This document shows, in pieces, positions 24,885-37,100 of a stretch of DNA of 64,000 bases (the stretch's first letter is position 1; every line of letters begins with the position of its first letter). Position numbers and translations under genes: made by a program. The notes below the pieces were generated by a model. It was not told where the DNA came from and did no database searches. It saw nothing but the letters and a program-made list of their open reading frames with translations. This stretch comes from Gyrodactylus bullatarudis (taxonomy: Eukaryota; Platyhelminthes; Monogenea; Gyrodactylidea; Gyrodactylidae), in NCBI GenBank assembly GCA_012064415.1, contig SSNU01000311.1:407991-471990 (forward strand), read 5' to 3'.

Positions 24885-25737
24885 TATAATATCTATGAGA
24901 ATTAAGATGATTCTTTAGTTATGAATACAAATACAATAAACAAGACAATCACAAGAAAATCACTCATTCAAAAATGTCAAACATTCACACTTCAACAAGA
25001 TTAAAAAGACAAGAAGGATTATAATTCTAATCATTTCTTTAAAATATAATTATCATCATTTTAATTCATAAAACAATAATATTAAATATCAATAAAACTT
25101 CAATATACACAAGAAGATAATAATAATAACAAGTGTCAAGAATGAGAGGAGGCAAGAGAAAAAAATAAGACATAAAAGGATCCCCTCGGCACAGCATGGA
25201 TTCACATTATGGGGTCAATAAATGTATTGGCGTTTTTTATAAAATAGATATTTGAGGACTGTACTGTATGTTGTTTGACAATTTAGTATTAGTTTCGCAA
25301 TAAATTTAATTTGCTTGAATATTTAACTTGATCGCAAACAAATAATTAATAGGGATATTCTTGTACATGGGTTTTTATACAACATAAGCCATTAAATATT
25401 TTAAAACATTATTATTATCAAAATAGAATCTATAGAATTTGATGTATTCCAGAGATGATTTTCCCATTATCCAAGGCGTTAAGAGTTTTCTTTTCGCAGA
25501 CTTATCATTTTGAAACATACATTAGCGATAATAAGTTTGTATATCACATTATGTAATCATATTATCATTTATCTGGTGAGATAGAATTATAGAAAATCAT
25601 GGATAGTTTAAAATTATATTAGTGTAGAAATAATCACAGGAACTCTACCATAAGTTATTCTGCTGCCAAAATTTTTGGACTTGTTGTAAGAAATATCATC
25701 TGGAGAAAGGCTCAATTAAAAATCTGATAAAACAAAA
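24885..25737. other. Intergenic, upstream of RNPS1
   Basis: Contains the RNPS1 promoter side and the 3' untranslated region of the Trithorax-related gene, both on the minus strand. AT-rich; no further feature supported. Confidence 0.6.
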
Positions 25738-28700
25738 TTAATTCATCCATTTTCGGCAGTTTCTTGAACCGCACAAGCAAGGTATTCGTTCATTTGGCTT
25801 GTCCTCTTCGAAATCAAATTTATAATCGTAGGTTAATTCTTCACCTCGTTCAATTTTACGATTGGCAATGATGACGATATGACTTCCTCCATCGAAAATA
25901 ATAACTTCGGCAATACAATTCGGAGAACAGCTATGATTTATGTACCTGGCCAGGCCACCAGACATTGTAGCATCGACTATTTTCTCATCATCAGCTCGAA
26001 ACATGTAAACTCCACGATTTTGAGATTCATAGAGACGTTCACGACGATTGGCCACTTCATTTCGTATTGTTTCGCCAATGTATTCAATGATAAAACTTCC
26101 ACGTTCAATATCCTTGGCAGCATACAAACCAAAGCCTTGAATTCGAGATCGACTCAATAGTACATTTGATTTCCATTCAGACTTCAATTTACGATACTGA
26201 AGACTTTTACTCTGAACAATACTTTTCGTTGTTGGAGACATTTCTAAACTACTCTGATAGCTGACACTCATTGAATGAGTTGGAGTGTGCGAAGCAATAT
26301 TGAAATAATTTGGCAATTGGCTATTTCTTCGTTTCACAAAAGTGCTCAATTTTGGTTCTGATCTTGCACAGCCTGAAGGATTAATAGCTAATGGCATTTC
26401 ACTAATAAGTTGAGTACGGCCAAATTTGAAGTGATAACCAGAAAGGTATTCAATTCCAGGTAGACTTTCTAGACCGCGTACAACATGGGATTCATGAAAA
26501 CCAAAAAGAAAATCCGAGTTACAGTGTCGAGAGAAAAATTTTAGGATTTTCCCTGAAGCATCAAGTCGCATCTTTTCGATCTTCTTCAAAGTTGGCTCCC
26601 AAGCCTGCCTAGTAGATAGACCAGAATGACTTTCATAAAGATTTCCATTTTCATCATATTCATCCACAAAGAATTTGGGACAAAAGGAATACTTGCAACT
26701 TCCAGAATGTTTCTCACAAAGTCTACACTCCTTAGTAGTTTCTTCTATTCGGCATTTATAAAGCGACCTTTTGTTAATTTCAGTTGAAGACCAAAAAAAT
26801 CTATAAGCAGAATAACCAATGGGATAAATGAAATTTGAACCATTAAAATGTCCACTCGATAATTGCTCAGGCAATAATTGACCAAGTGAATCGAGAACAA
26901 AGGATCCAATACGAAGTCTTTTGCTATCATCATTTTGTAGAATCTTTTCCACCAAGTTATCTTCATCTCGTTCAATATATACCTTACGTGGGACAGATAA
27001 TGAATGAAGAATAAATTTGGAATTTTCGGCGCTTGTATGTGTTTTACAAAACATCCCACGATCAGTATAAAAGGAACAATTTGAACTTTTTGCACATTTC
27101 AAATGATAAACCTGATCACAATTTACAAAGAAACATGGAAGTCCAGCTCCATTCTTTTTACAAAGAGAACATTCTGTCTTTAGCGCACGCTCGACAGAAT
27201 TTTTAACATCAACAAGAGATCCACTCACAGTTTCATACGTTTCAAAACACCATAGAGCACAATTGAGATGAAGCCAAACGTCTGAATCATAGTTGAGTAA
27301 TCGACCCAGCAACTCTTCTTCACCATCTCCAGAAACACCGCATAATTTGCAAGTTCTTGGGTCCTCACACGAGTTGGTTTTTCGAAGAACTCTGGAATTG
27401 AATATAGCCTTTTGAGTATCGATATTTGGTTCTGATTTGGACATTCTTTTATTAGAGAGACCACGAAGATGACTTAAAAGTCCATTAGGTGTGTGTCTTA
27501 ACCAGCGTGTTCCAGCCCATTTTCGATAAGTAACATTTTCATCTCCGCTTCTTCGGCGTATTTTCGACTGATTCAAAGAACTTTCACACAATTTTTTGGC
27601 TGATTTAATAATTCTACCCATTGGTGTGTAGTTTTGAATGATTACAGGTACATTTAGGAATGAATGATCTGATGGTGAAAGGACTGATGTAGGTGGATTA
27701 TTAGAATCTGATGAACTGGACAAAGAGTTAACATTTGAAGGGCTATTAATTAAAGAACCCATAGGATTACCCATCTTAGATGGATTTGAATTCTTGGAAT
27801 TGAACTTGGATTTGAGACACTGAAAGCTGCAAAAAGCATTTGATGTGGAATTATTCAGCTGATTTGTAGCCGATAAAACAGATGGATACAAGGCTCTACT
27901 TCGCGGAATAATTTGCATTGAACAGTTTATACATACAAGTTCATTGGCGGAATTTCTTAATGATTCTACCTTAACAACCAATTCATTCCGGTTTGTTTTT
28001 CCTGGATCATCAGTAGGACTAGTTAGAATATTTTTCTTAATCTCCAAATCAATGATATGTTCAGGGGGATCTGGGGTGATAGGAGAAGGCAATGGGGAAG
28101 ACACAGATATAGTACCAGTTTGTAACGTCGGCGTGGTACATCTATCGCATATATTTATACTACAGGGCTCTTTTGACATGAAATTTGAAATTTGGTCATC
28201 TGGAGAGGGAGGCAGAAAATAATCTGATTCTAAATTTGAGGAGGATACTCTCGATATACAATTGTCTCTTGATATTGTGAATAAGTTCTCTTCTAGTTTT
28301 TTTCTATTTATTATTGAATTCTTTTTATCGTCTAATTTGTAAAGGTATTCATAAAGTATCCGTTCGGCTGACGAATTTCTTAAGTCTATATCAAAATCCT
28401 TGTCAATTTCATCAAATGTTAAGGAATCAAAAAGACCTATGTCAAAGGAGAGTGATTGATATTTCTGACCCCAGTGATCATGTACAGTTGAATCATCATT
28501 GAAATAATTTCTGTTCAACCGACAAGGAAGGCCAGTTTCAGAAGTTGGATTTATGAATTTTGGTTTTGGATCAGGAGGAAGAATGTTTGACAGAATTTGA
28601 AGTTCTGGACTAAGTAATAATACTTTTGGTTCGTCTAATAATGTCCGAGGATCAAATTCTTGAGTTGAAGCCATCAAAGGTGTCTGTTTGATCAATTCAG

Positions 28701-29649
28701 ATTTCTTTCTCTTAGAATTTTTTTGTGTCGAGTTATTTGAAGCTTGAGACATTCTCTTACGATTCTGAAGTACTGTATCATTAAAACCTGGAGAATTTTT
28801 CGGGGGTTTTGATTGAATTCGGGGGTCTTTGTGTATTCCATTAGCTTTCATATCGGGCAATTCTGAATAATAATGCTGCTTTTGTTCTTTAAATTGATAA
28901 TCTACATTTGTAAAGGAGTTTTGCGGATTACTCGAGTAATAACTGTTGTTAATTTGGCGATTATAATAGTTATTGCATGGATAACCATAATCAAAGTTGT
29001 TATGAGAATTATAGTCATTCTTCATAATTGTAGAAGACCGATTAGGCTGAAAACTATGGTTATGATTGTATGGAATGCTTGCATCAGGTTTCATAGGACT
29101 AGGATAGTCATGTATGTAGCTAGTTTGATTTGATTGATATTCAAAGTAGCTATTATTGAATTTATTACTGGAATTTTGATTAAAGCTTTGATTTTGATAA
29201 GCCTGGTTTTGGCATGAATCTGAATTATTGGACCTGAAATAATAATTCATGTTAGAAGAATTTGAAGATTGTAAATAATCGGATCCTCGAGAAGTTGAAT
29301 AACATGAACTCATAAGAGATGGATCAAGTTTACGTTCTCTAGTAGGAGAAAGTGAAATATCACTAGTAGAACGGTCCATTTCAGGTATTTCTAATCCGGT
29401 GACATCCATTTTATCTTCCGAAGGTACACGAGAACCACTTTTATCTGAACGCATAGAAGTAGGCTCGGTGGAGGAGGAAGGGGAAGAGGATTCTTTAGTT
29501 GGTGTAATCATGGAAGCAGGCGAGTGTGGGTCAGGAAAGTGTTCAAATTCATTTTTGTTGATATCATTTTTGAGAATTTCTCCACTGAAATATCCATCTT
29601 TATCATTGCAATCAATCAAATTATAGTTTCGTTCATAAGTTGACAGCAT
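25738..29649 (-). CDS. trr: Trithorax-related (KMT2C/D-type) H3K4 methyltransferase
   Basis: A single exon of 1303 residues. The first 700 residues are low-complexity (Ser, Asn, Gln, Tyr). An extended PHD module begins at about 766 (CKLCGVSGDGEEELLG to CSLCKKNGAGLPCF and CAKSSNCSFYTD). FYRN (about 905-960) and FYRC (about 1005-1085) lie close together, which marks the Trr/MLL3-4 branch rather than Trx/MLL1-2. A WDR5-binding Win motif GCARSEPK sits at about 1090. The SET domain starts at about 1163 and has RGVYMFRADDEKIVDAT, NHSC near 1238 and TYDYKF; post-SET cysteines are at about 1291, 1293 and 1298 and the protein ends RKWMN. The product should monomethylate H3K4 at enhancers in a COMPASS-like complex. 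The N-terminal PHD clusters of MLL3/4 are absent; in Drosophila they are encoded by a separate gene (Lpt/Cmi). A strong acceptor-like sequence ends 36 bp before the ATG. Confidence 0.95.
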   Translation of the reverse strand: MLSTYERNYNLIDCNDKDGYFSGEILKNDINKNEFEHFPDPHSPASMITPTKESSSPSSSTEPTSMRSDKSGSRVPSEDKMDVTGLEIPEMDRSTSDISLSPTRERKLDPSLMSSCYSTSRGSDYLQSSNSSNMNYYFRSNNSDSCQNQAYQNQSFNQNSSNKFNNSYFEYQSNQTSYIHDYPSPMKPDASIPYNHNHSFQPNRSSTIMKNDYNSHNNFDYGYPCNNYYNRQINNSYYSSNPQNSFTNVDYQFKEQKQHYYSELPDMKANGIHKDPRIQSKPPKNSPGFNDTVLQNRKRMSQASNNSTQKNSKRKKSELIKQTPLMASTQEFDPRTLLDEPKVLLLSPELQILSNILPPDPKPKFINPTSETGLPCRLNRNYFNDDSTVHDHWGQKYQSLSFDIGLFDSLTFDEIDKDFDIDLRNSSAERILYEYLYKLDDKKNSIINRKKLEENLFTISRDNCISRVSSSNLESDYFLPPSPDDQISNFMSKEPCSINICDRCTTPTLQTGTISVSSPLPSPITPDPPEHIIDLEIKKNILTSPTDDPGKTNRNELVVKVESLRNSANELVCINCSMQIIPRSRALYPSVLSATNQLNNSTSNAFCSFQCLKSKFNSKNSNPSKMGNPMGSLINSPSNVNSLSSSSDSNNPPTSVLSPSDHSFLNVPVIIQNYTPMGRIIKSAKKLCESSLNQSKIRRRSGDENVTYRKWAGTRWLRHTPNGLLSHLRGLSNKRMSKSEPNIDTQKAIFNSRVLRKTNSCEDPRTCKLCGVSGDGEEELLGRLLNYDSDVWLHLNCALWCFETYETVSGSLVDVKNSVERALKTECSLCKKNGAGLPCFFVNCDQVYHLKCAKSSNCSFYTDRGMFCKTHTSAENSKFILHSLSVPRKVYIERDEDNLVEKILQNDDSKRLRIGSFVLDSLGQLLPEQLSSGHFNGSNFIYPIGYSAYRFFWSSTEINKRSLYKCRIEETTKECRLCEKHSGSCKYSFCPKFFVDEYDENGNLYESHSGLSTRQAWEPTLKKIEKMRLDASGKILKFFSRHCNSDFLFGFHESHVVRGLESLPGIEYLSGYHFKFGRTQLISEMPLAINPSGCARSEPKLSTFVKRRNSQLPNYFNIASHTPTHSMSVSYQSSLEMSPTTKSIVQSKSLQYRKLKSEWKSNVLLSRSRIQGFGLYAAKDIERGSFIIEYIGETIRNEVANRRERLYESQNRGVYMFRADDEKIVDATMSGGLARYINHSCSPNCIAEVIIFDGGSHIVIIANRKIERGEELTYDYKFDFEEDKPNERIPCLCGSRNCRKWMN

Positions 29650-30577
29650 AGTTATACATCTAAAGTTGATATATCCAAATTTTTCTGCAAAAAAGCAAAA
29701 TTTTTATCATAACTAATGACATATAAAAAACATGAGAATCTTACAGGATCCAACTTCATGTAACAAATTTACATTTAGTAGCGATATATCAAACATTATG
29801 TGCGCCTTAAAGTCTATCCAGATATAAACAAAAAAAGTTTTGAACAAAAGAGTGATTTATTTGAGTCAAATTGAGTGTGTCATTTAAAAAATTTTTATCA
29901 ACTTAGTTTAAAACTAATAGTTTGAGGCACAAACTTTGTGCAATATTACTTAGTCAGGAATCATGGCTTAAGATATGAATATTGAATAAATATTAATTAG
30001 CAGCATATTTTCTGAATTAGAAATTTAATTATGGTATATATATCATATACACTGTATATCGTATTCAGTATATGTAAATGATTTAATGGAAATTTTTTTA
30101 AAATATCGAATCTATCTGGGATGAGTTCATTTGCAGATGGCTTCTTAATATTATATGATGGGATGAAGCTCATCCTATTTCGAATCGTGTTCTGAGTGTA
30201 AAAATATTAGTAACATGATGTTACTCGAAATGATTGTATTTTCTTGTGTCCCTCATAATGAGGGCCTCATTGAGGAAATTCATTATGGAATCCTCGATTT
30301 ATTGATTTGAGTAATTGAGGATGAAATTCAGTTATTTAAAATAACTGAAGAATATGGATTAGACGAAGGCTTTAGAGAGACAGCTTGAAGGTCTCAAGTT
30401 GAAACAAGATACTTTAGAAACTTCTTTAGAAGTTTTAAATATAAATAAAATTATTTGGTCAGGAAATCAATGTTGAAAATTTCAACAGTTGAATAGAATT
30501 AATTATAATTAGCAATATATTTTATGCAGATTATGAACAACATTCAATTATTCTAATACAATTGTATTGAATAATGA
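29650..30577. other. Intergenic, upstream of trr
   Basis: Contains a strong splice-acceptor-like tract ending AG at 29685-29686 (minus strand) just before the trr ATG, and small perfect palindromes near 30250 (CCCTCAT-A-ATGAGGG) and 30330 (CAGTTATTT-A-AAATAACTG). No coding frame was recognised. Confidence 0.5.
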
Positions 30578-30925
30578 TTATTTGAATAGCTTAAATTTCC
30601 CAAAATATTCCATTATATCTTTTTTTAAATAGGGAGCAGTTGCTAATGCGGTACAAATATTTTCAGGTTTTTCAATCCAGACATGATGATTAATATTATT
30701 TTGTTGCAAAATTTTTGATGTAATTTCTAAATCTTGTTCAGATTCAGCTTTCAACACAACTTTAGTCATGTTCGTTAAATCTCCTAAATATTTCTTGGTA
30801 TTTTCTTCTTCCTTACTCATTTCTATGGCTGCAACCGATGCATGACAAGCCTGAGTAACTAGGCTTCCAATTGAAAATTTAGATAAATCTCCTCTTAGAA
30901 GAATATACTGAATTAAAATAGTCAT
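30578..30925 (-). CDS. PTRHD1: PTRHD1-like peptidyl-tRNA hydrolase fold protein
   Basis: A single exon of 115 residues covering the whole PTH2-type fold: IQYILLRGDL, then the conserved LVTQACHASVAAI helix, MTKVVLKAESEQDL, NINHHVWIEKPENICTALATAPY and a terminal FGKFKLFK. The last elements match PTRHD1 rather than PTRH2; in particular there is no N-terminal membrane anchor. PTRHD1 is a small conserved protein whose hydrolase activity is not settled. It is divergent from SH2B, with 243 bp between start codons. Confidence 0.88.
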   Translation of the reverse strand: MTILIQYILLRGDLSKFSIGSLVTQACHASVAAIEMSKEEENTKKYLGDLTNMTKVVLKAESEQDLEITSKILQQNNINHHVWIEKPENICTALATAPYLKKDIMEYFGKFKLFK

Positions 30926-31168
30926 GATTAATTATGATTGATTATAGATCTAAAAATATATGATCAAAAGTTGTGCTGAATAATTAAAAGGCTCTATAAA
31001 ATGAAAAGTTAAAAATTCAAGAAAAAAAATTTGCTATAAAATTAATCTGACGTCACAGTTAAAACACTACCAATAACTTTCAATTGAAGTGTTTGAATTC
31101 TTCAAATAATATCATTTTTTTCAGCCGCACACTATAAATGGAAAATTAAACCAATAATTTTATCTTTC

Positions 31169-34100
31169 ATGAATTCAAAGAGCTGGTTAGCGTTTTGCGA
31201 AGAGGTTTTCCATCAACTCACATATGATGCTCTTCAGTCGTTCAAAAGTCATGTTGCAGATTTCCCTGAAGACAATATTGAAGGAATAGCCTACGAATTT
31301 TTGACAAAATTTAAGAGTTTTCTATCTCAAGTGTTTCAAAAAGAGCTGCCCCCTCTATACCTTCAACCTATACGTAATGGATTTACAGAAAAAGATGATT
31401 TATCCTTCTCGTCAAATGAAGATGAATTATATTTTTCTAAAAATGAATCCAATGGAGATTCTGATCATGAATTCCACAATGTTCCTACATATGCTAATGC
31501 TAGTGCTTTAGTTAGTGAGTATCAAGATGAAAAACGATTACTCAAGCCCAGAAAAATTGATAAAAAACACCACAAGGCTAAAAAATCAAAAAGTATTTTC
31601 TCATTTTGTTTTGGAAAGAAAGATAATTCACAATCTACCCGGAATATACAAGATTCGCTGCCTGCTGAAGATTTAAAAAATAGAGCTCTTAAAGATGATA
31701 AAATTTGTAATAACAATAAAAGATTAGTTAAAACTAATCTTGAATGTGAACTCCTCAAAGAAGGGATAATTAAAGAATGGGTTGGCCATCAAAATCCTCA
31801 ATCATTATTTTTGTCTCAAAATTTGATTGATCTATCCTCAGAAACTAACTCAAAATCAGCCACAACCCATAACTGTATGACTGATTCGATATTTGACGAG
31901 TCTTCCCAATGGACAAAAGCTAGAATGGTACTAGTTAGATTTTCAGCTGGATATCTTCTAGAAGTCTACAATCCTTCGAGGTTAAGTAAACCTTCATATG
32001 GCCTGTTATGCAGTTCTCTAGTTAAAGTCTCGAAAATTTTGCCAGAAGAAATGAACAATCCAAAGGAAAATATTATCATGCTAAGGGTAAATTTTTTAAT
32101 CAAATATAAATCGAATTATAGTTCATGATGTTTGAAAAATAATTAATTTAATCTAAAAGATAGGGTTAACCAATGGTTTTTTAACCATCCAATAATTCGG
32201 GTAATTTTTTTTTCATACTTTTTGATTCAATGGAAGTTATGATGTGGGTAATTTTATCAAAAATACATTTCCCACATTAAATTATGGGTGATATTGAACC
32301 CTTTAGGGGTAAATCTCAAATGAGAAAATGCATTTAAAAATCTATAATAATATTTCAGACAGAACTTGGTGAAATGAAACTATTTCATGTATCAGATCCA
32401 GAGGAATTCGAAAATTGGCTAAACCTCCTCCAGAAATGCATGGCTCCATTAACTGTGAAGAATATTCTTCAAAAGGAGAAGGAGTCATTCATTCAAGATC
32501 AATTGATTAACATGAAAGACTCGGTAATTAGGAACAGTGTCAGCTCGAGCAGTATTAAAAATGGCCATGAAGCTTCAATCGAGTTATTGTGAGTTCATAA
32601 TACATATTTATCCAAAAGAATTATTCTTGTATTGTAGTTTTTCTATAGATAAACTACTTATTAGTAGTCAAATAAATTCTTTTTATTTGATCACTGGGCG
32701 ACTTTTAGAGTGAATTAAAATAAGGAAATTTATATGTTATTACTCGCAAACTATTCCATTAAAATTTTAATAAATCTTAAATTTTATTCACTCAAAATTA
32801 ATACTTCTTAAAAGTAGAGCAAGCCGTTTACGATTAAAATAGAGGTTTAGCGAATAGCCGACTATTCATTTGAATTTTTTTGTCAATTGATTTAAGCTAG
32901 AGTAGTATTCGAAATTGAGATTTGGTAGATCAACTAATTACAACACCTGGCAAATGTTTCTCGTTATTCTCAGAGTTATCTGTACTATCTATACTATTCA
33001 GGATACCAGGTAAAGTATTTCCTTAAAAATAAGAAAATTATCATGACTAGTAAATATATGGGACGTGGCGGACCTGAAAGAATAGAAATTCAATTCTAGT
33101 TTTCAATCTCTTGAGAAGGTTTCAAAAGACAAATTATTTATAATGATAATTATATATATATAATAGATTTTTATTTATAAATTTGTTAGTTATCTGAAAA
33201 AATTACAAAAATAGTTATGGTTCACTGGGATAAATTGAAAAAGATAATTACAAATCTGGGATATATTCATGTCATTAAAAATGGATAAGTTGATCTGAAA
33301 ACGGGCTCTGAGTGGGAGTAATACATGGAAAACCCTGGTGCCGATCTTAGGTTATAGTTATTTGAATTAGATTAGACTCTTTTATTGAAAAGGGAGGCAG
33401 CGGCAGCAATCCTTCGGAGCCAAAGGGGATGTAGACCAGATAATTCAAGCAGGGTTTTATATGAATGGGGGGCCAGACAGGATCTAAGATAAATATATTG
33501 AATTCTCTCGATCTTTTTGCTTAAATTCTGAGGAAGTTGGCAAACTAGATCAGAACCATAATCAAAATTCGGGAGAATGACTCCTTTAAAGATGTTCAGT
33601 CGGATATTAGATGAGATGATGAACTTCTTTAAGAAGAAGCATTTGCAATTCATTATCTTAATAATTGTGGAGGCGTGATCTTTGGTATTGAGTTTGGAAT
33701 TGTAGTTGAGTCCCAGGTCCTTTATTGTATTAACCAAGAGCTGGCTGTGCGTAGGGACAATAGGGATTTTATTTGAGAGAGACATGATTTTTGTTTTGGA
33801 GTGATTCAGGGTGAGACCGATGTGTGATAGCGAAGAATTGAGGTGAGTTAGTTCGATTTCAATTGCATCCACATTCCTATGAAGTGGGACAAGGATCTTG
33901 ATGTCATCTGCATTTTTGAAATATTGGACTGAGTCATTGGATGGTTTTATTGTTGAGAAAACTAAATTGAATCAGGTAGGACCGATGACTGAGCCTTGTG
34001 GGACACCAGATGTTATTTCAGTTAATGTAGAGGATATACCAGATATGTTAACATTTTGGAGTCTTTGAATTAGAAAGTAAAGTGTTAGATTGATTATATA

Positions 34101-37100
34101 GGGATTGATCTTATACTTTTTGAGTGTGTCTATGATAACATTAAACGGCAGTCTATCAAAGGATTTGGATATATCGACATAAATTACAGCACAAGGAGTG
34201 TTACCATATAGAAGATCGTTTGCCCTGTCAAGAAAGTGGAGTAGATTTGTGGTGGTACTTCTTCTCTTTATGAATCTGTGTTGATTTGGCTCGATTGAGG
34301 GTAGGTTTATTTTTTCAAATGTGAATTAATGATTCTGTCTATGATCGAGAGAAAAATTGAGATATTTGAAATTGGACGAAGATCGGCGGGAGTAGAAGGA
34401 TTGTTACATTTCGGAAAAGGGGTAATCTTGATAATTAGCCAATCTTTAGGAATGTAATAGTTGACTAATAAATTATTGAAAAAAACGGCAAGGTTTTCAA
34501 AAAAGGAGGTTGGCAAGGATAGGAGTAGTTCACCGGAAATGAAAAAGTTATCTTTTCTTTTTTTGACTTAAAGAATAATGTCAATTAGATTGTTAGCTGA
34601 GATATTGGGAGGCACTACAGAGGAGCAATCAACTGGGTCAGGTTTTGGGGAGTTGGAATAAACGCTTGTGAAGAAGTCGTTAATATCATTTGCATTGAGG
34701 TTTGTGATTGAATTGGAGGACTTTCTGTTTGCAAGGAAGTTAATTTTTTTCCATGCTACTTTAGGATTAGATTTGAATTCACCTGTAATGGAGGCCTCGA
34801 AAAGTAGCTGGGAGGGAATTATATCAGATTTTTTGAGTTTTTTGATACACGTTTAGCTACTTCTATCAGATTACAAAAAAGGTTAAAATTAAAAGTTAAA
34901 TTGTAAAATAGTACATCAATAAGAGGAATGGTAAGGGAAAGAAAGTGGGAGATTTCTGTTACATAATGGGGTAAGTTTACATTATAAGGGGAATCGTTAG
35001 TACTCATATAAATAAGAATGAGATGATCGGAGTCATGAACTGGTTCGGCTATGACATGTTCTAAATCGGTGATGTCAATGTAGAGCAAACCTAAATACGT
35101 ATTTGACTGTTTTCTGGTGGGTTTAATTGTAAGTTGTCTGAGTTTCAAAGAGATGCAATATTCTAAAAGTAGAGATGTGACATCGATATTGTCAGGATTG
35201 TAGCTGGGGATGTTGAAATCACCACAAATTTCGGTTTCATGTCTGATCGGTGAAAGATTAGACTTAATAAATGATATAATGTCCCGCTCAGACGAGTTTG
35301 TGAAAGGTGGAGGGTTATATATAGCAAATATTTGGATAATGGCTTCATTAAAGTTTAGAACTATCATTTGGATGAGATTCATTAAAGGAGATTGATTTAA
35401 TGCATGAACGTACAAATAGGATAATGCCCCCACCAGGGTTTGAAGTTCTATCAGCTCGGAAGGATTGATAATTGTTGATTTGGAATTCGGAGCTTATGTG
35501 GTGGGGTTTGAGCCAGGATTCAGTTATGATCAGAATATCTGGAGCGTGGGAAATAATGTATCTCTTCAAGTTAAACAATGATGGAAGGATTGATCTCGCA
35601 TTCCATAGCAAAATTTTTGGGGAGTGCGGGAAAAAACCTTTTAGATTCATTTGTTCCTGGATTTTGAGCTGGGGGAAGATTCCTTTTTGTCCCATTAGAC
35701 TGAATTGATTGTGTTACATTGACTGGGGTGATATTAGCGGAGCGAATAGGCGTCAGGGTAACAAGTGGTTCGTCTAGTTCTCAGTCGCTTTTCCCTTTTT
35801 CTTTTTCTCGGCTAGCCATGCCAGTCGGAATCTGTGTTCAGCTGATCGAACACGACAGAGGACAATGTTGTGTGGGATCAAGTCATTATGTATATTTTGA
35901 ATGATTTGTCCGGGAAGATAATTGTGCCCTTTGACGATAGTGGTAAAGTTAGAAAATTTGTTGTGCTTGGATGTAGAGTAGGATTTTAAGTAGCCCGGAG
36001 CGTGTTTCTGGATTGTAGTCATTGTTGTTTGGATGATCGAGGTTTCGGATGATTGATGATAAACGATCAGTGAATTGGATCTCGGTCTGTTGGTAGGTTT
36101 GAAAGATAAGGTTTGAGGTTTCGACTGTTTACTATTATAAGATTTGGGTAAGATTACGGCAGGAGGTATGGAGGCAACAATGTCTTTGTACGATGGTTTA
36201 GAGGATGTTTCAGCTGGATCTGCTTGAGAGACTCCAGTAAAGTTTCTGGATCTAGTTTGAGTAGTATTGTTTGCGATCTGAGCGTAAGAGAGACTATGAT
36301 TGACGTTAGTGTATTGATCTCGTTTATGATTAGCGATATGTTGATTGCGAAGTCCAATTCAGCTACGATATCTTCAAGATAAGAAATTGGTATAGTGATA
36401 TATCCATCTTTTGGCGAGACATTCAAAGTTCGCGGTTCGTGTCGAGTTGATTCAAACATGTTTTTTATTTTTCAGACAGGCTCTTTATTTTGGGCTAGTA
36501 AATCTATCTGTAGACTAGATGAAAATTGTATATACCGCATGACATTTTCGTTATTTTTTCCACTACCGTTATCTTATTGAATAGAAGATGAATACCATGA
36601 AGTCCACACCATTTCCTTCAACAGGCAGACATTTGCTATAGAAGAAAAAAATCGCAGGAATAAATTCCAACATTTGAATTGTATTCGTTCTTAATCATTT
36701 CATCTTCTCGCTCGCTCTTCAATGTTTATTCATTCCATGACGCAGAATTTTTTTTATTTAGCTTATCTGAATGACATTTTAATAAATGTCATTATCATAA
36801 AGGAAATATTCCTCTTTTCAAAAATTTATCTATTAATTATGATATACAGATAAAATTCGACATTTTCATCACCCCTAATTCACAGAGCAAACATCATTTC
36901 AGGACTTGACTAGGTTTTGATAGATGAGTGCTCCTAAGGGGTTGGAAAAGAACAATCGAATTTAGTAAAAATAACTAATTAAAAAGAAAAACATAATTTC
37001 CATATTGTTTTCATATCCTACAGAAAGATCTTTAATGGAAGCAAAGAGTTTTGTGATGCTGGATCAAAGGTTCACCAGAAACTAGGCCAAAGTAAGTTTA

